Shown: one piece after another, positions 26,901 to 41,900 of the stretch
How the letters are laid out: each line of letters opens with the position of its first letter
Numbering within the stretch: position 1 is the first letter of the stretch
From: Atriophallophorus winterbourni
Lineage: Eukaryota; Platyhelminthes; Trematoda; Plagiorchiida; Microphallidae
Assembly (NCBI GenBank): GCA_013407085.1
Contig: JACCGJ010018690.1
Coordinates: 33,540-97,539 of the forward strand
Direction: 5' to 3'
DNA: 64,000 bases
Notes under the pieces: generated by a model
Database searches by the model: none
What the model was told of the DNA's origin: nothing
What the model saw: only the letters and a program-made list of their open reading frames with translations
Program-made: the position numbers and the translations under genes

Positions 26901-29900
26901 AGTCGGCACAGATTTCGGATAATTCTGAAGTGATCCAAACGCATTCAGAATATTAATAATGGTAAAATGTATTGAAATTGGCTGCACTGAAAGACAGAAA
27001 ATAAAGCTAATTCACCGTGCACCCGCGATATTCATTATCAAAATGTAAATATCGGAATGAAAGCATATGTTGCGGATTGGTGGGCCGGAATAAAACATCA
27101 AGAGGTAGTCGTTTATTTAAAAACAAATCTAGCATATGACGTAAACAAACCATAGAGATACGCGATTACTGGCATTGTGTAATCCAGGGCACCGGTGTAC
27201 GGCAAGCGAGGTAAGGCGAATTTCAACCGAGACGTAAACAGGAAAAATCAAACAAAGAACAGTACACGCGATCGTCATGCGTGTCACTTGTCAGAACAAG
27301 CATCAACCACTGAGAGCCGAAAAGGTGTCACCAAACGATAACTAATTCATGTCTAAAGTTGGATGATGAATAATTACCGATGTCTAGCGTCTGAGATAAT
27401 CTCACAGACCTCGTGTGTTGCATCAAGGGTAAACGTAACAAAATGACCGAACCCAAGGCAAAAGTACGATTGAAGTTAGTTTAAAACGAGATTGACTGAC
27501 AAGTGAAAATTAGCCACAGTCTAACTTATTATTAAAATGCTAGATTCGAAATAAACTGAACTCACTTATCACCGGAAGCTAGTTGTCTGTCTAACTCTTG
27601 CATTCTACGTTTCTTTTCGTTAATCGCTGCATCTGGGTCTCGAGTAAACGCACGGTGGCCGAATGCAGCTGTTGCTTCAGCAGACGATAGGTCGGGATGT
27701 TGTTGGTCATTCGAGACGGCTGGTTCGCCATACACACCAGCAGCGATTGCTCCCAATTCGACCGGGATACGGAAATTCACAATGAGGTTGATGAAATGAA
27801 TGATCTCGGCGTAAACGGTATTTTCCTCCAGTTCCTCCAATTGATCTTGCACATCTTTCGGTCGTGACTGGCCAAGCTGCATTTCTTCCGCAGCGATTTC
27901 CAAAGCGGAAACATTGGCTGCATAAACCGGCTGTGGTTAAAATGTGACATCCGTAAGGGTGATGCAAAGGTAGTAAACCAATCGAGATGTTGAAGGATTG
28001 TATAGGGAATGACGTTAATTAAGCGAAAGAGTTGATGTGCTTTTTTGAGGATAACTCCCCAGCACATGTAGCCGAGAATTCGTTAATACCGATACGAGCG
28101 TTGGAGTCTCACTGCTATAACTGCTTTCCTTTCCAATAACTGTCCAGGCCTGAACAACCTAGCAGTATCTTAGCCAACGTGCAATCTATAACTATGCATG
28201 GATCAGGCTTGTGATTTCATACATACATACATACATACATCATAGGTACAAATCAAAGAAGCTGTGCACAAACACATCGAAAATCACCTTTGACATGTAT
28301 GAGGCATCAATGTAGATAACATGCTCCTCCGAGGGTTTCAAGGAACCAGGTGTCTTGCATCGAAACCGTGAGCGTCTGTTAACGACCCGTGGAGAACGTT
28401 GATGTTTGTCTGGATTAGAACGTATGGATTGATCGAGCACGGAGCGAGTCAAAGGCCGTTCCTGTTCCTGTTCCGAAAAGTGCAAGTAGAGCAAACGAAT
28501 TTGATTGTTCACGTGTTCATTGAAAACGTTCTCCCAAAAGGATATTTGCTCCCACACTTGATGGCGCTGAATATGATTGGTCATGTTTGCGTAATAGCGT
28601 ATGTTATTGATTTCCTGGATAAAATTAAGAGCGAAAGCGGTCAGATATGCTTGTACACTAGCATTCAAATACAATAATGGTGAGGGCAATACAAAAAATT
28701 AAAGCACTGTAAAGAAAACATTGAAGTGAAATATGGCGGCAGGTCACCCATCCTTCTGCGTTGGATGAAGTCGTAAAAAAAAATACTATAGTGAATAGAA
28801 TCCCGGATATCAACACCCAAGACGGACATGTAGCTGTGGAGTATATGTATGTATGTATGTATGCTCATTTCATACAGATGTATATATAAAAAAACACAAG
28901 CTTGATCCAGCCAAAGTGCCGCACAGTAATGACTTGATGTGAGCTAAGATGCTGTTAGGTTGGCCGGGTCAAGACAGGTGAGAAATGAAAATAAAATAGA
29001 AACGGTAGTGAGACTAGGGCGTAATTTCGCGAGAGAAGTTCATTTTATTCGCGACAAAATAAGATTTTGATTTGCAATTCGTAACAGAATGTAGGGGGTT
29101 ACGTGTAGAACCACAGGTTTGGGGTTAGACAAATTGACACACAGCATGCGATTTGAGATAGTGCCAGGTTGATCAGACCTGTATTTTGCAATAAAATCAG
29201 AGGCCTGATTCAGGCAAGATGCCGCGCAGCCAGAAAGTGCACGCGGGAGCAGATACTGTCAGGTTGTCCAGGTCTAGACAGATAGCAGAAACGAAAATAG
29301 AAATAGAAATGACAGTGAGACAGCAGCGTATATCCGCATGCTGATGGCAAATTAATTTAGCGCGGTTAGCTATACAGCATAGAAGTACTGTACGACTGCA
29401 TATCCGTGCCCGGACCTAGACAGATATACAACGAAGGGACAATCGCAATAAGATCACAGATTGTTCTCGCGTGCAGATTAGTACCGGTTAGGACGGTGCT
29501 ACATGCTAATACACTGAAAGTGTTTACTTTCATATCCGTGTGATGTTTGAACAATATCAATGAAGCAAAGTGGTAAGCCGATTCGAAAGTCGAAATGGAT
29601 ATAGCAAGCCAACTGGAATCTCACAAGCGGTAAATAAGCGCAAACATCGATATGAGTTTGATCACGGAAACTCACCGTACTGAACTTTGTACACAAATCC
29701 ATCACCAGCGGAGCAATGCCACTGTCTTCCGATTGACTTTCTTGACACAAGGCTTCGTCAATTAGGTCCACGATGAGTTCGAATTGTTCCCACATCAACG
29801 TGCCGCGCCGCTCACCGCCGTTGCTCTCCCGCTGACGGTCGGGTGAATTGGTGTCACTGGAGGTAGCGTAGCGCTGCAATTCGTCGACAAAAAGTCGCCT

Positions 29901-32900
29901 GATAGGACGAGATTTCAGATCCTGACGGATCGTATTCCTCCTCTAAAAAGACGTAGGTTTACGGATTGCTTGTACATAACCATCTTATATATAGTGGGAG
30001 ATTATCGCGAATAAAAATCACTTCATATGAAAGTTAGCCAAAAAACATTTTGACAAAAATGTGATCTTGTTCGTGTGAAGCAGTAAGACGAGGTTGAAAT
30101 GCTTAATTCACACTGTTTGAAGTTGAAGTCAGAAATGTACAACTATTCTTATTAAAAAAGATCCATAGTCTCATACATTATCATCACACACAAACACCAC
30201 GACCGGTTTCATGCTATTTGCGTCGATCAGGTAGGGACGTAGGATCAGAATCTGCATGCCTTGCAATAGTGGAGAAACGGTAAACAAGATATAAACTTGT
30301 AAGCCATTGATGAGAAAGGATGGAACGATCAGTCCTTGAGATTGAACAAACATCCTCGTTTGTATGCATTTCCATCACACACTGGTGAACTCTTTTCAAG
30401 CAACCGCCAACTTTAAATAATTGTCAAAGCTTCAGTCAATAATATACCAATATAAAAAAGAACACGGACACGAATGAACTTAAATGATTTGTAATACGAC
30501 AATATAGATGACATACACGAATGGGAGCACCAAAAGAGTGGTGATGAACAGTAGATTCACAGGGAAACAAACCTTGAGAGCTTCTGTGAGATGGTTGTTG
30601 AATATGTCTGCAACGAACTCGCGTATGACGCGACTTTTTTCCGAGTACATATCGGACCTGAACAGCTGTCTATCCAAAATCAATCCTTGGGGGACGAAGC
30701 GCGGTTCCGGTACATGATGTTCAACATTTCTGAACAAAAACAATCACGCCCAGCATTCAGGTGAATAAAATAGAGGTCTTAGTAGCAAAATAGAAAACTG
30801 GTTACAAGTTTCTACATACACACTGTTACCGTTTCTGATTGACCACGTGCTGTGTGTGAATTGTGGTTAACGGATGCATTTGAATGCCGAAAACAGCCGC
30901 ATGAACGCAACAATGGTGACTTGCGGAGCTTAAGATTTCGAATGTGTGTCCAGATAACCCAAACCCAGAAGACAAACAAAAACGATCGAATCCAGTTGAG
31001 TGAAGAGAAGTCGATTAATTTTTTGAGTGGCGGCATGCCATTGTTTTTAGCATATGGGTCATAACCGGATCGGCAATAAAAATCGATAAGGGGAATTTTC
31101 TTGTTGTCTCAAAAATAGGACGTGGTGGTTGTCCCTGCTGTCCATGCAGTTAACGAAATGTTAAGGAAAGGTGGTTTTGATCAGAAAACCGGTATACTAA
31201 AATCAGCAAATGTGAAAGGTATTCTCAAACGAACCAACCGCTTTTACGAAGGTTCTAATTCAACGTGGTCAAACACATTATGTACGAGAGGCGGTGTGCA
31301 TGAGTTTACGAAAGCACAGACCTGAAATCAGGTCAGACAGGCATGAGTGCTTTTAAACCTGACAATTCTCATCCACGCTGGGAGTTTTACCGTGGAGGAG
31401 CTTGTCTTTGCAATGGCATTTACTTCTTCTTGCTCCATCAGTCATATTTACCTTCCTATCGCTGGTGTTTGTGTGCGGGCATCCCCTTCAATGAAAAGCA
31501 AACTTTCTTCCCAACCGTTCGCGCTTTAATCTTATCTTCAAACGAGTGATGACTAACGAGTTAAACGGGTGCATAGCAGCTCGTTGTGCACAGCGTGCGC
31601 TAACGTAGTACTAAACAGTGGATGCCAATTGAAAGCTAACAGACGCCAAGGGTACCCAGGTTTTACCAAAAACATCCCTTTAATTAATCCGGTCTTCACA
31701 GCATAGAACATATTATTCAACAATTAGGCTGCAAACTATGTTCAATAGTGAATATGAGTGGCAAAAATGCCCGCAAACAGAAACAGGCGATATATTTCGG
31801 AATTCGACAAAAAACCTGACTAACTTGTGCTGCTTTTTCGCCATCGCCTCGGTGATGAGTTGATCGACCAGACGAGCGTCTAATTGTGGGAAAGGAGTTG
31901 GGTGAATTCTTTTGTGCGCCTGTGTGGCCTCATTTGTAAGCGTGTGTTCGACCGGCGACTCATCGCATTCCTTGAAAAAAACAATAAAATTGACTGATTA
32001 CAACGAATGTGTGGTTGTACTTACCGGCCAACACATTTCAAGCAAGTGGGCGCATGCGAACAATTGAGACGTAAATATTGATTAATGATTTCATACAAGG
32101 ACGATCAAAAACAGCTGGTTCGCGGAATAACGCAGATACAGTCCATGAGCCATGTGGATTTAGCTTAATGCCATTCTTAGAATTCAATTCTGAATTGGGA
32201 CGCAGAAAATTTTGGCAACAACATGACAATTTAGTCAGATGAACAATCCCGGCTCAGCTATTAACAGCCCGTAATTAGACCTGGGCTCACATTTGTGTAT
32301 TTTCGGAAAGAATCCCGGGAAATCTACCTGCACGTAGAGAAGAGGGAAGATAAATCGATATCAGCAATTGTGTTTAAGCGCGTTGACCCAATCAGGAAAT
32401 GGGCACTAAAGGACTAAAGAACAGAAATCGATTATGCAGATAAAGCTATACTGCAAGATTTCAACATCGATATGTTGTGGACAGCATCAAACAGTTTCCG
32501 TAACTTTACAAGAAAAGTCAGTCACGTAATGAAAACCTCAAATATCTGGAACACCTTCATCCGGTTTGCCGCCAGCTATTTAAAATTCCGTGCATGTAAC
32601 GCTTTACAATCGATGTCCCAGTCTTTAAGTACCTTGGTTCTAGTATTCTGACAGTTGGTACTAAACACAAGTTTTGCTCGCGCGTGTGATGTGCCTTTAC
32701 AGTTGAAATCTAGTCTCGGTGACACAATGAGATAAGTTTTAAAGTAAAAACTTACGTTTACCAAGAAGCTGCTCACCTTACTAACTCTAGAACGAAAGAG
32801 CATTAGAGTGTTCGTCCATTACTTTTGACCAGTATGTAATAAAACGGCGGGTTATGATGTAGTGGAATGCCACGAACATTCATTTTTCATCAACGGAAAA

Positions 32901-35900
32901 AGAAACATGGTTTTTGCGTTGCTCGCTAGACAGACCCACACACACTAAACATGACATCGTAATGGTTTGTCCTATAATTTGACCACGGTGTCCTGTAAAG
33001 ATGTGGTTGTTAATAGTGCAAGTGCTGCTTATCGTCCACGGGAACAAATGAACGGAACTAGTTAACAAATACCTCAGGTAGACACAAGTGGTCCGCCAAC
33101 GGGGACGACCAATCCATCCATGGAGCCAGCCACAAGTACCACAGTCGAGCAATGAAGTAAAAGGAAAATTTAGTGATAAACGTTTCCGGGCCTTTGATTT
33201 GAGAGCAATCGTGAACTGCAATTGGCTGGAAATGACCTGACGCAATCAATTACGGTTTCTCTCCCCAACCCCCACTCGCTACAGTACGACATCGATACAC
33301 TGGATATGAACTCATTAAAACAAAACAAATATCTGGTAATAGTGGCAGTTTTCACGAAACTAATTGGTGGTGAGGATTGTAATAAAATTTGGGTGACACC
33401 CATTTTAGTGAAAACATCATCGTCATGGTCATCTTGAAGCAAAAGTCTGGAGCCAAACAAAGTGCCGAGTGACAACACGGATAACCGATTAAAAAACGCA
33501 CACTGACAAGTGAGAATATGAGGGGAATTTAAAAAATGAAAACAGCGCAAACAGTATAACACAAAATGTGAGATTGTACATCAGCGGGGTGTAATTTAAT
33601 ATTTTCACACGGTTTGCACTTGATGAATCACAATGGTGGAAATCGCGCATACAAGTAAATCTCAGTGTTTAATAACAATTTTAACACCCTGAATTCGCTT
33701 TGATTATTGAAAAGTGTTGCCCACATTCCACACACTTTATATTGGTCATCCATCAGCACCTCGAGTGCTTGGTCAGGAAGCACTTTGTGATTCCGTGTTT
33801 GAACATTGTGGCTTTGATTATATTGTTGACTAACCTTGCTAACGAAAAATCCACCAACAATCAAGACTTACGTTTTGCAGCAACTTTTGCGCAACATGTT
33901 CGATTGATAACACATCGGGGCCGGATTCCTCGTGGAGTGACGTCGAAAAACTGGACTCCACCGAATGAGCGAGTGGCAAAGAGACATCGTAAACTTCATC
34001 GAACACGTCACATACGCGGAAAGGTGGCCCGCGCTCCAAAATGAATTGTTGAAAGCGCATGGTTGAAAGAAGTCGTTCGAAAAACTCACAGTGTGAAGGG
34101 ATACCGCGAAGCATGAGGAACATGGACTGAGAAAAGAAAACTGGTGGTAAGCAGGACGAAACCTTTGTGTTCTTTTTTTAAGTAAAAAACCCAGTCAGTC
34201 AAAACATAATGTTTGGCAAAACAACACGATGGCAAATCAGATAACTACAGTTAGCTGGTAAAAAAAACCTAACTTTAAACTATAGTTGAGCAGGTTGATA
34301 GATCAATTATTACGTAAGTAACATCGTACTTACGACGCCGGCGTGCAACTGATGCAATACAACCGAGTTCTGGCTGTCGTTGCCAGCGCTGCGGGAGAGA
34401 TTATTCCTCCCGGACTGTTTAGTCATTCAAAAAGCTGTAGAACATGAAAATTCATGCGATTGTGATGTACACCCATGGTCGACATCGACCGAAGGAGCCC
34501 AACAACAACAGCATCCTACATAAGTGGTCTGCCGTAAGCATTGAGCTGCACGCGAAAATACGTTAGAATCTAATTGCCATTTCTTCTCTCCTTACTCAGT
34601 ACGGACTTGGGCAAGCTGGCAGTGCTGACTGTGCGATATTGCCTGGATCAGAGTTTGGCTTTCCATACATAAATTGATTATTGTCAACTACATATTTAGA
34701 GCCATCAAAACGCTATTCAAAAACCGTCAAAATCCCGTTTTAATTTAGTAAGACATTACAAAGAGTTATTAAAAAACTGAATTCATTTGTGAGCAACTGG
34801 AAATCATAGCTAGCAAATTTCTTCCAAAACATCTAACAACCTTGGCTTACATCCACGTCAAATCCCGAAGTGTCCCCGCAGCGTTTAAACGCGAATATAA
34901 AACATTTGGCAAAGAGCCTGTGAGCTGCCAGTAATTAGTCAAACGTGGGAGAGATTTTCACGTGCTATGGTGATTAAGCTAATCAATGTAGTCGCCGCAA
35001 ACATTCACGTGGTACATGGTTCAGTTGACGACAGTGGAAACCCAAACCACCGTTGTTAGCCAAACCATTGACTACCAGTAAAATCATAACCGAGTAATAC
35101 GGAGTATGCTTGAGGATGCTCCCAGGACACGGTTAAATAATTCTCCCTAATTTTATAGAACGAAATCTCAAGCATAAAAGCCAAAAATAGAATTTTCGTT
35201 TATTTAACAAATTAGCCACATTTTTCAAGCAGCTCGTCAGAAAATTTAATCTAAATAAATCACTAGAATGGAAAATAGTGAGTTAGGTTTCATTATCGAG
35301 CTATCAAAACGAAACAGCCGGTGCTGAAGACGGAATTGAGGTGAAAAAAGATGTTGCAACAACACCAAGCAGCGCCAGTAATTGATGTAAAAGAACGCGA
35401 TAAATACATCCTAAATCAATATTTTTATGGACGTGTTAAATTAGAATAATGATGTTGAACTGGAGGCCATGTTGTGTAATGAACTGCATGCGGGCTGAGA
35501 TAACGGTAAGTTATCAACACGTAAACCTGATTTATGAAAGCACAAGCCTGATCCAAACAAAGTACCGCACAATCATTGACTGCACGCGAGCTAAGATACT
35601 GTAAGGTTGAGAAATAAAAATAAAATAGAATTGGGAGTGAGACTCCAGCGTGTTTGAGCGCGTAGCTCACTGCTGGTGGCACGGATGTGCAATCGTGCAG
35701 TATTTCTGTGCTATGCGGCTAACACCGTGCTAAATTGATTGGCCAGAGGTAGTGAGCTGCATGCTGAAACACGCTGGAGTCTCACTACCATTTCCATTCC
35801 CCCCTCATATCTGTCTAGGCCTGGACAACCTGACAGAATCTTAGCCCACGTGCAGTCTCTGGCTGCGCGGCATTTTGCCTGGAACTGGTTTGTGCTTTCA

Positions 35901-38900
35901 TACATACATACACACCGGTGGCAAATCAAGTTAGCAAGGTGTTAGCTGCATAGCACAGAAGTACTGCACGATTGCACATCCGAACTGAATCAGGCAAGAA
36001 TTAATGATAGTGAGGTGGCAACAAGTTTCGGATCGTGACCAATAGCAGAAGGACGCTTGGGCCTTACTTCGTAAATAAAACGAGACGAGATAATCAATAA
36101 ATGGCAATCACGAGGTAAAAACGCTGCACAGGTGTACCTACTGACCTGATTGAAATGCAACACAGGTTGGGGATGAATTCGCGTTATATTGAGACAAGAC
36201 CGATAGCCCGCGAAGAGGGAAGCAAAGAGCTTCAGGAAAACCGCACGCAATTTCTTGTCTCGCACCGCTGGATTCATGTCTTTCGAATGCGAATCAGATG
36301 GATAAAGGTGATCTGCCGTCAGTAAATCTGGGCTGAGAATCTGAAATTCAGCGAGGAGCAAAAGTAAGCGAACGTGGGAGTAGAAAACGTGTAATGTATG
36401 AGAACATAGAACGAGCAACAGATAACTAAGGGATGGACAGCACCCACCTGGAAAAGCGAGTCCACCACTTCTTTGAAATATGCTGGGGGAAGCTGAGGAA
36501 CTCGGATACCGTCAGGACAGTTTACGCTACCTCCATCGAGATCTGCGATGAACACATCCACCTGTAAAAAAATAAGATAGGTAATCGATTATATTTTTGA
36601 TAACAGAACAGTGAATAAATGATAAAAAAGCTAAGAATCCATGGACGAGAAAACAGTAACTAGAAGAAAATTCTAAAATTATTGACACCAAATATTAAAA
36701 AACGTTTGAAAACGCCTAGCGCAAACAGTTCATTAAGCAACGCAGCATGGAAAACAGAATAAATCGATTAGTAACGCTAATGCCAAGCAAAGTCAGTGAC
36801 CGAAAACGAGAGGGCGTCGCGAAAATGTAATACAATTCGTTGAAAAACCTCCAAGCCAATTGCTCAATTGCTAAAATAATCGACCAGAAATGAAACATTC
36901 AGCGATCAGACGTGAATGTGAAATGGCAAGCGAGTAGCTGGAACAGGTATCGATTAGAAAATGTGGTGAAATTTATTGAAAAACTATAAAAACAGACCGA
37001 CGGAACGAGGAGGAGAGAAGAATTCAGGGATTGCGCATCCAAGTGTGCACGTAAAAATTTCCGGATATATAGAAAAGGATGATTTTCTAAAGTTAGCATC
37101 GTTGTGGACAGGATTTTATCAGTAGCATGCACCAAGTGTTTAACAGCCATATAGCCATGAAGCAATTAAAGTAGAGATAGACGAGGGAGGGTGGGAACTA
37201 ATAAGCTACGGAACTGTAGAATATTAGACACAGACACGCTGAGATGAACTACCTACACCTCGAATCAAACACAAATTTCTTTAAGCAAGTAGAGTGGCGT
37301 CAGGTTTACCAGAGGAGAAATCGCGTGCGTAATAAAGGTAGGACGTTCGTTCCACTGGAAAAAAGAAAACTGAAGCAAACACACGTTTGTGATGTGGAAA
37401 GAATAATCAAATGTTTAAACAGAGTACAAACGATTACACAGTTGTGCAGACAAAGCGTAGGCAGTTTCCCTATGCAGGAAAATGGAAATGAGCGTGAAGG
37501 CAATCGCTCACACATAGCTGACCATGAATGTACATTCTAAACAAAATAAAACACAGTAATCAAAGGTTCGATATTCAGAGTTACTGATACTACAGTCAAA
37601 ACAACGCGCAACGTGGCACACGATGATTAAAAACCACCGACGTGCACGTTTGAACAAAAAGTTGTAAGCCGAAAACTATTATCTAGGGACCAACTTGTGA
37701 ACTACAACAGTAGATATCATATAACTCATAAGTGGAGTTGCGTCAAGATCAAATTCAACCACGAATAGCTGCGGTAAGCTACGACTATAGAGCCAAGAGT
37801 AGAAACAGCTGTTAATCTTAATTGTAAAACAATGTCCCAACGCAGGATATCTTAGAGACATGTCAGACAGGTTTCAGAACCGCAGCATGAGCCCTTTCGA
37901 GATTGATGGTGTGCACAAAAGCTGAAAAATGCGTCCGATGCAATTGTCAAAACCAGTGATTTAGCACTGAAAGAACAGCAAAAGAATATCATCTACGAAA
38001 TACCCAAGTCAAATTGAGAATTGCAGAACGTCGGACAGACAGAAACGAGGTTGGATACAATACTATACGAGCGTCAAACGGGATGAACTCAAGACTCTAG
38101 AACGGATACACAGAGATTGCGAAGAACATGAATTATATTGGAACCAATGTTTATTCCTAACCACGATGAACACGGAAAGTTCTCGACGCCTGGCCTGATT
38201 GGAAGCAATCTACTGACCAATGCTTTAATTGCGCGATGCCTATAAATTAATGAGATGCCGTTTCTTCTACATGTTAAAGAGGAATCGTAGCGATCTCACG
38301 ACTCGCAGCACAGGTGAATAGAAAAATATGGTACCGTACTTCTCTACCGTGTAGGTAACACCGTATTAAATCGATCTGACAACAGCAACGAGTACAATGT
38401 GTAAACACGCTGGAGTCTCATTGCCGTTTTTGTTTTAACGGCGTGGCATACTTCCTGGATCCAGACTTGCGATTTTATAAATAATACACTTTGTTGCCTA
38501 AACATCCTCAACCAATGACGATCACACTGGACTGAACTTACCAAGTTTGGTAAAAGATGCAGGTACGAGGTGTGAATGCCGTAGAGAAAAGGCGTCGGAG
38601 CATTGAGGTATTCCAGCAAGGATTTCGGCATTATTGGGACGAACGTGTGTCTGGATTGAAAATAGGATGGAGGTTGAAAACATAAATAAAAGCAATTGAG
38701 GGTAACAAATGAGCGATCATGTGTTAGCAAAGAAATGCACATTAGAGAATCAGATGGGTACAACGCACAAGTTTGGTGCTACTGCATTATCATCCTCATC
38801 ATGGCGCCATATGGTATGAAATCACAAGCCTGATCCATCCAAAGTGCCGCACAGTCAGAGACTACACATTGGCTAAGATACTGTCGGGTTTCCCAGGCCT

Positions 38901-41900
38901 AGACATATATGAGAAAGAAAGCAGAAAGGGTAGTGAGACTCCAGTGTGTTTCAACATGCAGCTTACTACTGGTGACCAATCAGTTTAGCAAGGTATTAGC
39001 CGCAAGGCGGCGGTAGCAAGTAGCAACGAGTGCCTAACTGCCATACAACTGTGTCAAAATAAAATTCTAAAATAGATGTGGAAGGGCTGGACCTAGAAAC
39101 TAGGGAATCTGTAGGACATTAAGGATATGCATACCGGGATGAGGTACATACACCTGGGATCAAACATGCATTTAATCGATTTTTTAAGTGAGAATAATGT
39201 ACAAGAAGAATCTGGACAGAGCAGACCATGACATAATTTCGATATTACGTTATGTGATCATTAGATCAGTAATAGGGTTAGGATGATTTCATTAGGTTCT
39301 GTAAAGAAATGAAAAACAGAAGCGCAATTAGAGAATGACATGCAATTTTGATAGCTTGTTGGCTATTGTTTCTTGGGAAGGTAACTTTAAAACCGTTGTC
39401 AAAAAATGTTCAACACAACATGAACAACTTTTTATTATTTTTGCTGACATTTCGCGTCTACTACAAGCGCTTCAGGTATGGTATGATGATATGAAAGCAC
39501 AAGCCTGCTCCAGGCAAAGTGCCGCACAGTCAGGGACTGCACGTGGGTTAAGATACTGTCAGGTTGCCCAGGCCTAGACAGATTTGTGGAAGAAAAAAGA
39601 ACAGGAAATGGTAGTGAGACTCCAGCCTGTTTCAACAGGCAGCGCACTACCTCTGGTCAATCAATTTAGCACGTTGTTAGCCGCACAGCACGAAGTACTG
39701 CACGATTGCAAATCCGTGCACAGCGCTTCAGGTGAGAAGACAATGGGTTAGAACCCTGCAAGGGTGCGATTAAACCTAGTTCTCTACCATGCCAGATGGC
39801 CTTAGCGACCTAGCAAGAAAATTTGGCTTTCTTTGAAGATCAAATACTCGGTCAAAATACAATTTACTGTCCTGTTGAAATTGTCTATCAGTGTCCCTTC
39901 ACTACAATTGCCTTCAATTATCATTGTCCAAGGGGGGCTGAAGTCCAGGTTACAATGCGAACATCACACTAATGTTTTCGACTTATATTACTTTCTCAAG
40001 GTGTATGAGCTTGTGAATGAAAGCGAAAGCATGGATTCAGACTAATATAGTACTATCACACATTGTACGTGATTTGAGATAGTGTCAGGCTGCACAAGCC
40101 TAGACTAATTTATGAAAATTCCGCGGTGTACGCGCGGGGGGTGAGCACCACAGAACATTGCTCCAAATATTTCAATTAAAAATTTTCCCTCGATTCATTC
40201 AGTTGTTCTACCCCGATAGTTTGACCACCATTACGGAAACCCACACTGAGCTTTTCATTTTTTTAAAATTTTCGAGGTACCCAAACGTGTCTCATTAATA
40301 AGAATTGAATGGGTCTTTAGCAGATTTTATCAGATGTTTCAAGGCCGTGGTTCAGAACTTTTACCACAATCACGTTTCAGGATCGCATGCGTTGGTGAAA
40401 AAACGAGCAAGCTCAGTGGCGGTTGACATGATCTCTAGTTGTTTGCAATGAGTGCGCTACGAAAAGAGTACAAACTTACCCATATTTCAAAGGGTATAAA
40501 ATGTTCGCAAGAGCTTGGCACGATTGGGTAAGACGATTAAGACTACGGGAACATAGCAGCACTTTTTGATCGCTGAGTATCGCCGTGAACAAGAGGATAA
40601 CATTGTAGATACCTGGAATGGATGAAAAGACGTTGTTTAGTACTGAACACAATCAAGAAACACCAGGAATTACTTGGTAGATTGAATAGTAAGCAGAATA
40701 GTGGTTTAGATTTCGACAGAAGCCTTGCAGCAATTTGCTGATAGACTTTGAAAATGGCGTATTAGTACTGTCGTTTGCATACCTCAAAGTGTAAAGCTTT
40801 AACTGCTCATACAGTGCAATAAACAATAAAATGTATCCTCAATTTCATTCGGTTAAACACCGAATTAGAGTTTAAATTTAGATGACATCGTGTAGAACTT
40901 TGCAGTATATACCATGTACAGTAGCATAGTGAAGGAACAACACAGGGGCAAGAACACCTAGTTCGACGTTTCTTTGAACTTCGCTTCAGGAAACAAGCTA
41001 GGAAGCGTGATGCTAATCCATAAATTGGTGTTTGTCTATGCAGCCATCACTGCACATTGCCGAGAGCAGCTGCGGTCACTAACACATTGTCTTTCGTCGG
41101 AATGCTTTGGAAAAACAATTAGCTTGAACAAGACAAACGTTCGTGGTCAACGGACAGTGTCGTCCGCCATTGTCACGATTCAAAACCGTCAGCCTGAACT
41201 AGTGAATCTCTTGATTAATCTCGATTCAACTATTCAAGACACTGTCATCAATGATCGCGTATAGCAGCGAAACGTGTATCGTTGACCCTTTTAGGGAGCA
41301 CTCGTCACATCTTGAACATATCGTGGGTGGACAGAATAACAGATACAGGAGTGCTCCGTAAAATCATGTCCAGATTACTTCGACAGCGTTATCTACACTG
41401 GCTGAGTAAAGGATATAGCATTGAAAACCGTTGGATTCCCAAAACTTTATAGGGAAGACGCTTTCGATATCGAGCTAAACGGTTCGCCTTAGAGACAGAG
41501 ATAAGGCATCAGCTGTTAAACAAAGATGAAATAGTCACCTGACATGCTGTTCCAACGGAGTTCTTATTGTTTATCGCTCAGAACACTGTCAAAGAGACTG
41601 CTACACCCTAAACGGATTATATGGTCCTGCGAAGTGTTGTCGAATATGGAATCGTAATGTGTTAAAAATCTACCTCCGTGGTCAAGATCAACACACAAAG
41701 TGAACCGTGAGTAAACGGAAAATACAAAAAGCTTACCCAGATGTTTGAACAGAAGAGCTACGTAATTTCGTGTCACCGGTATCGTATCGCAAAGGGGAGG
41801 TTGAATAATGTGGCGGTCGCCGGCTCCAAGACTAAAGGACAGACGAGGTCCTCCTGAAAGAAAAAATGATCCACTGAAACGAGGCATAGCATAAATCGCT

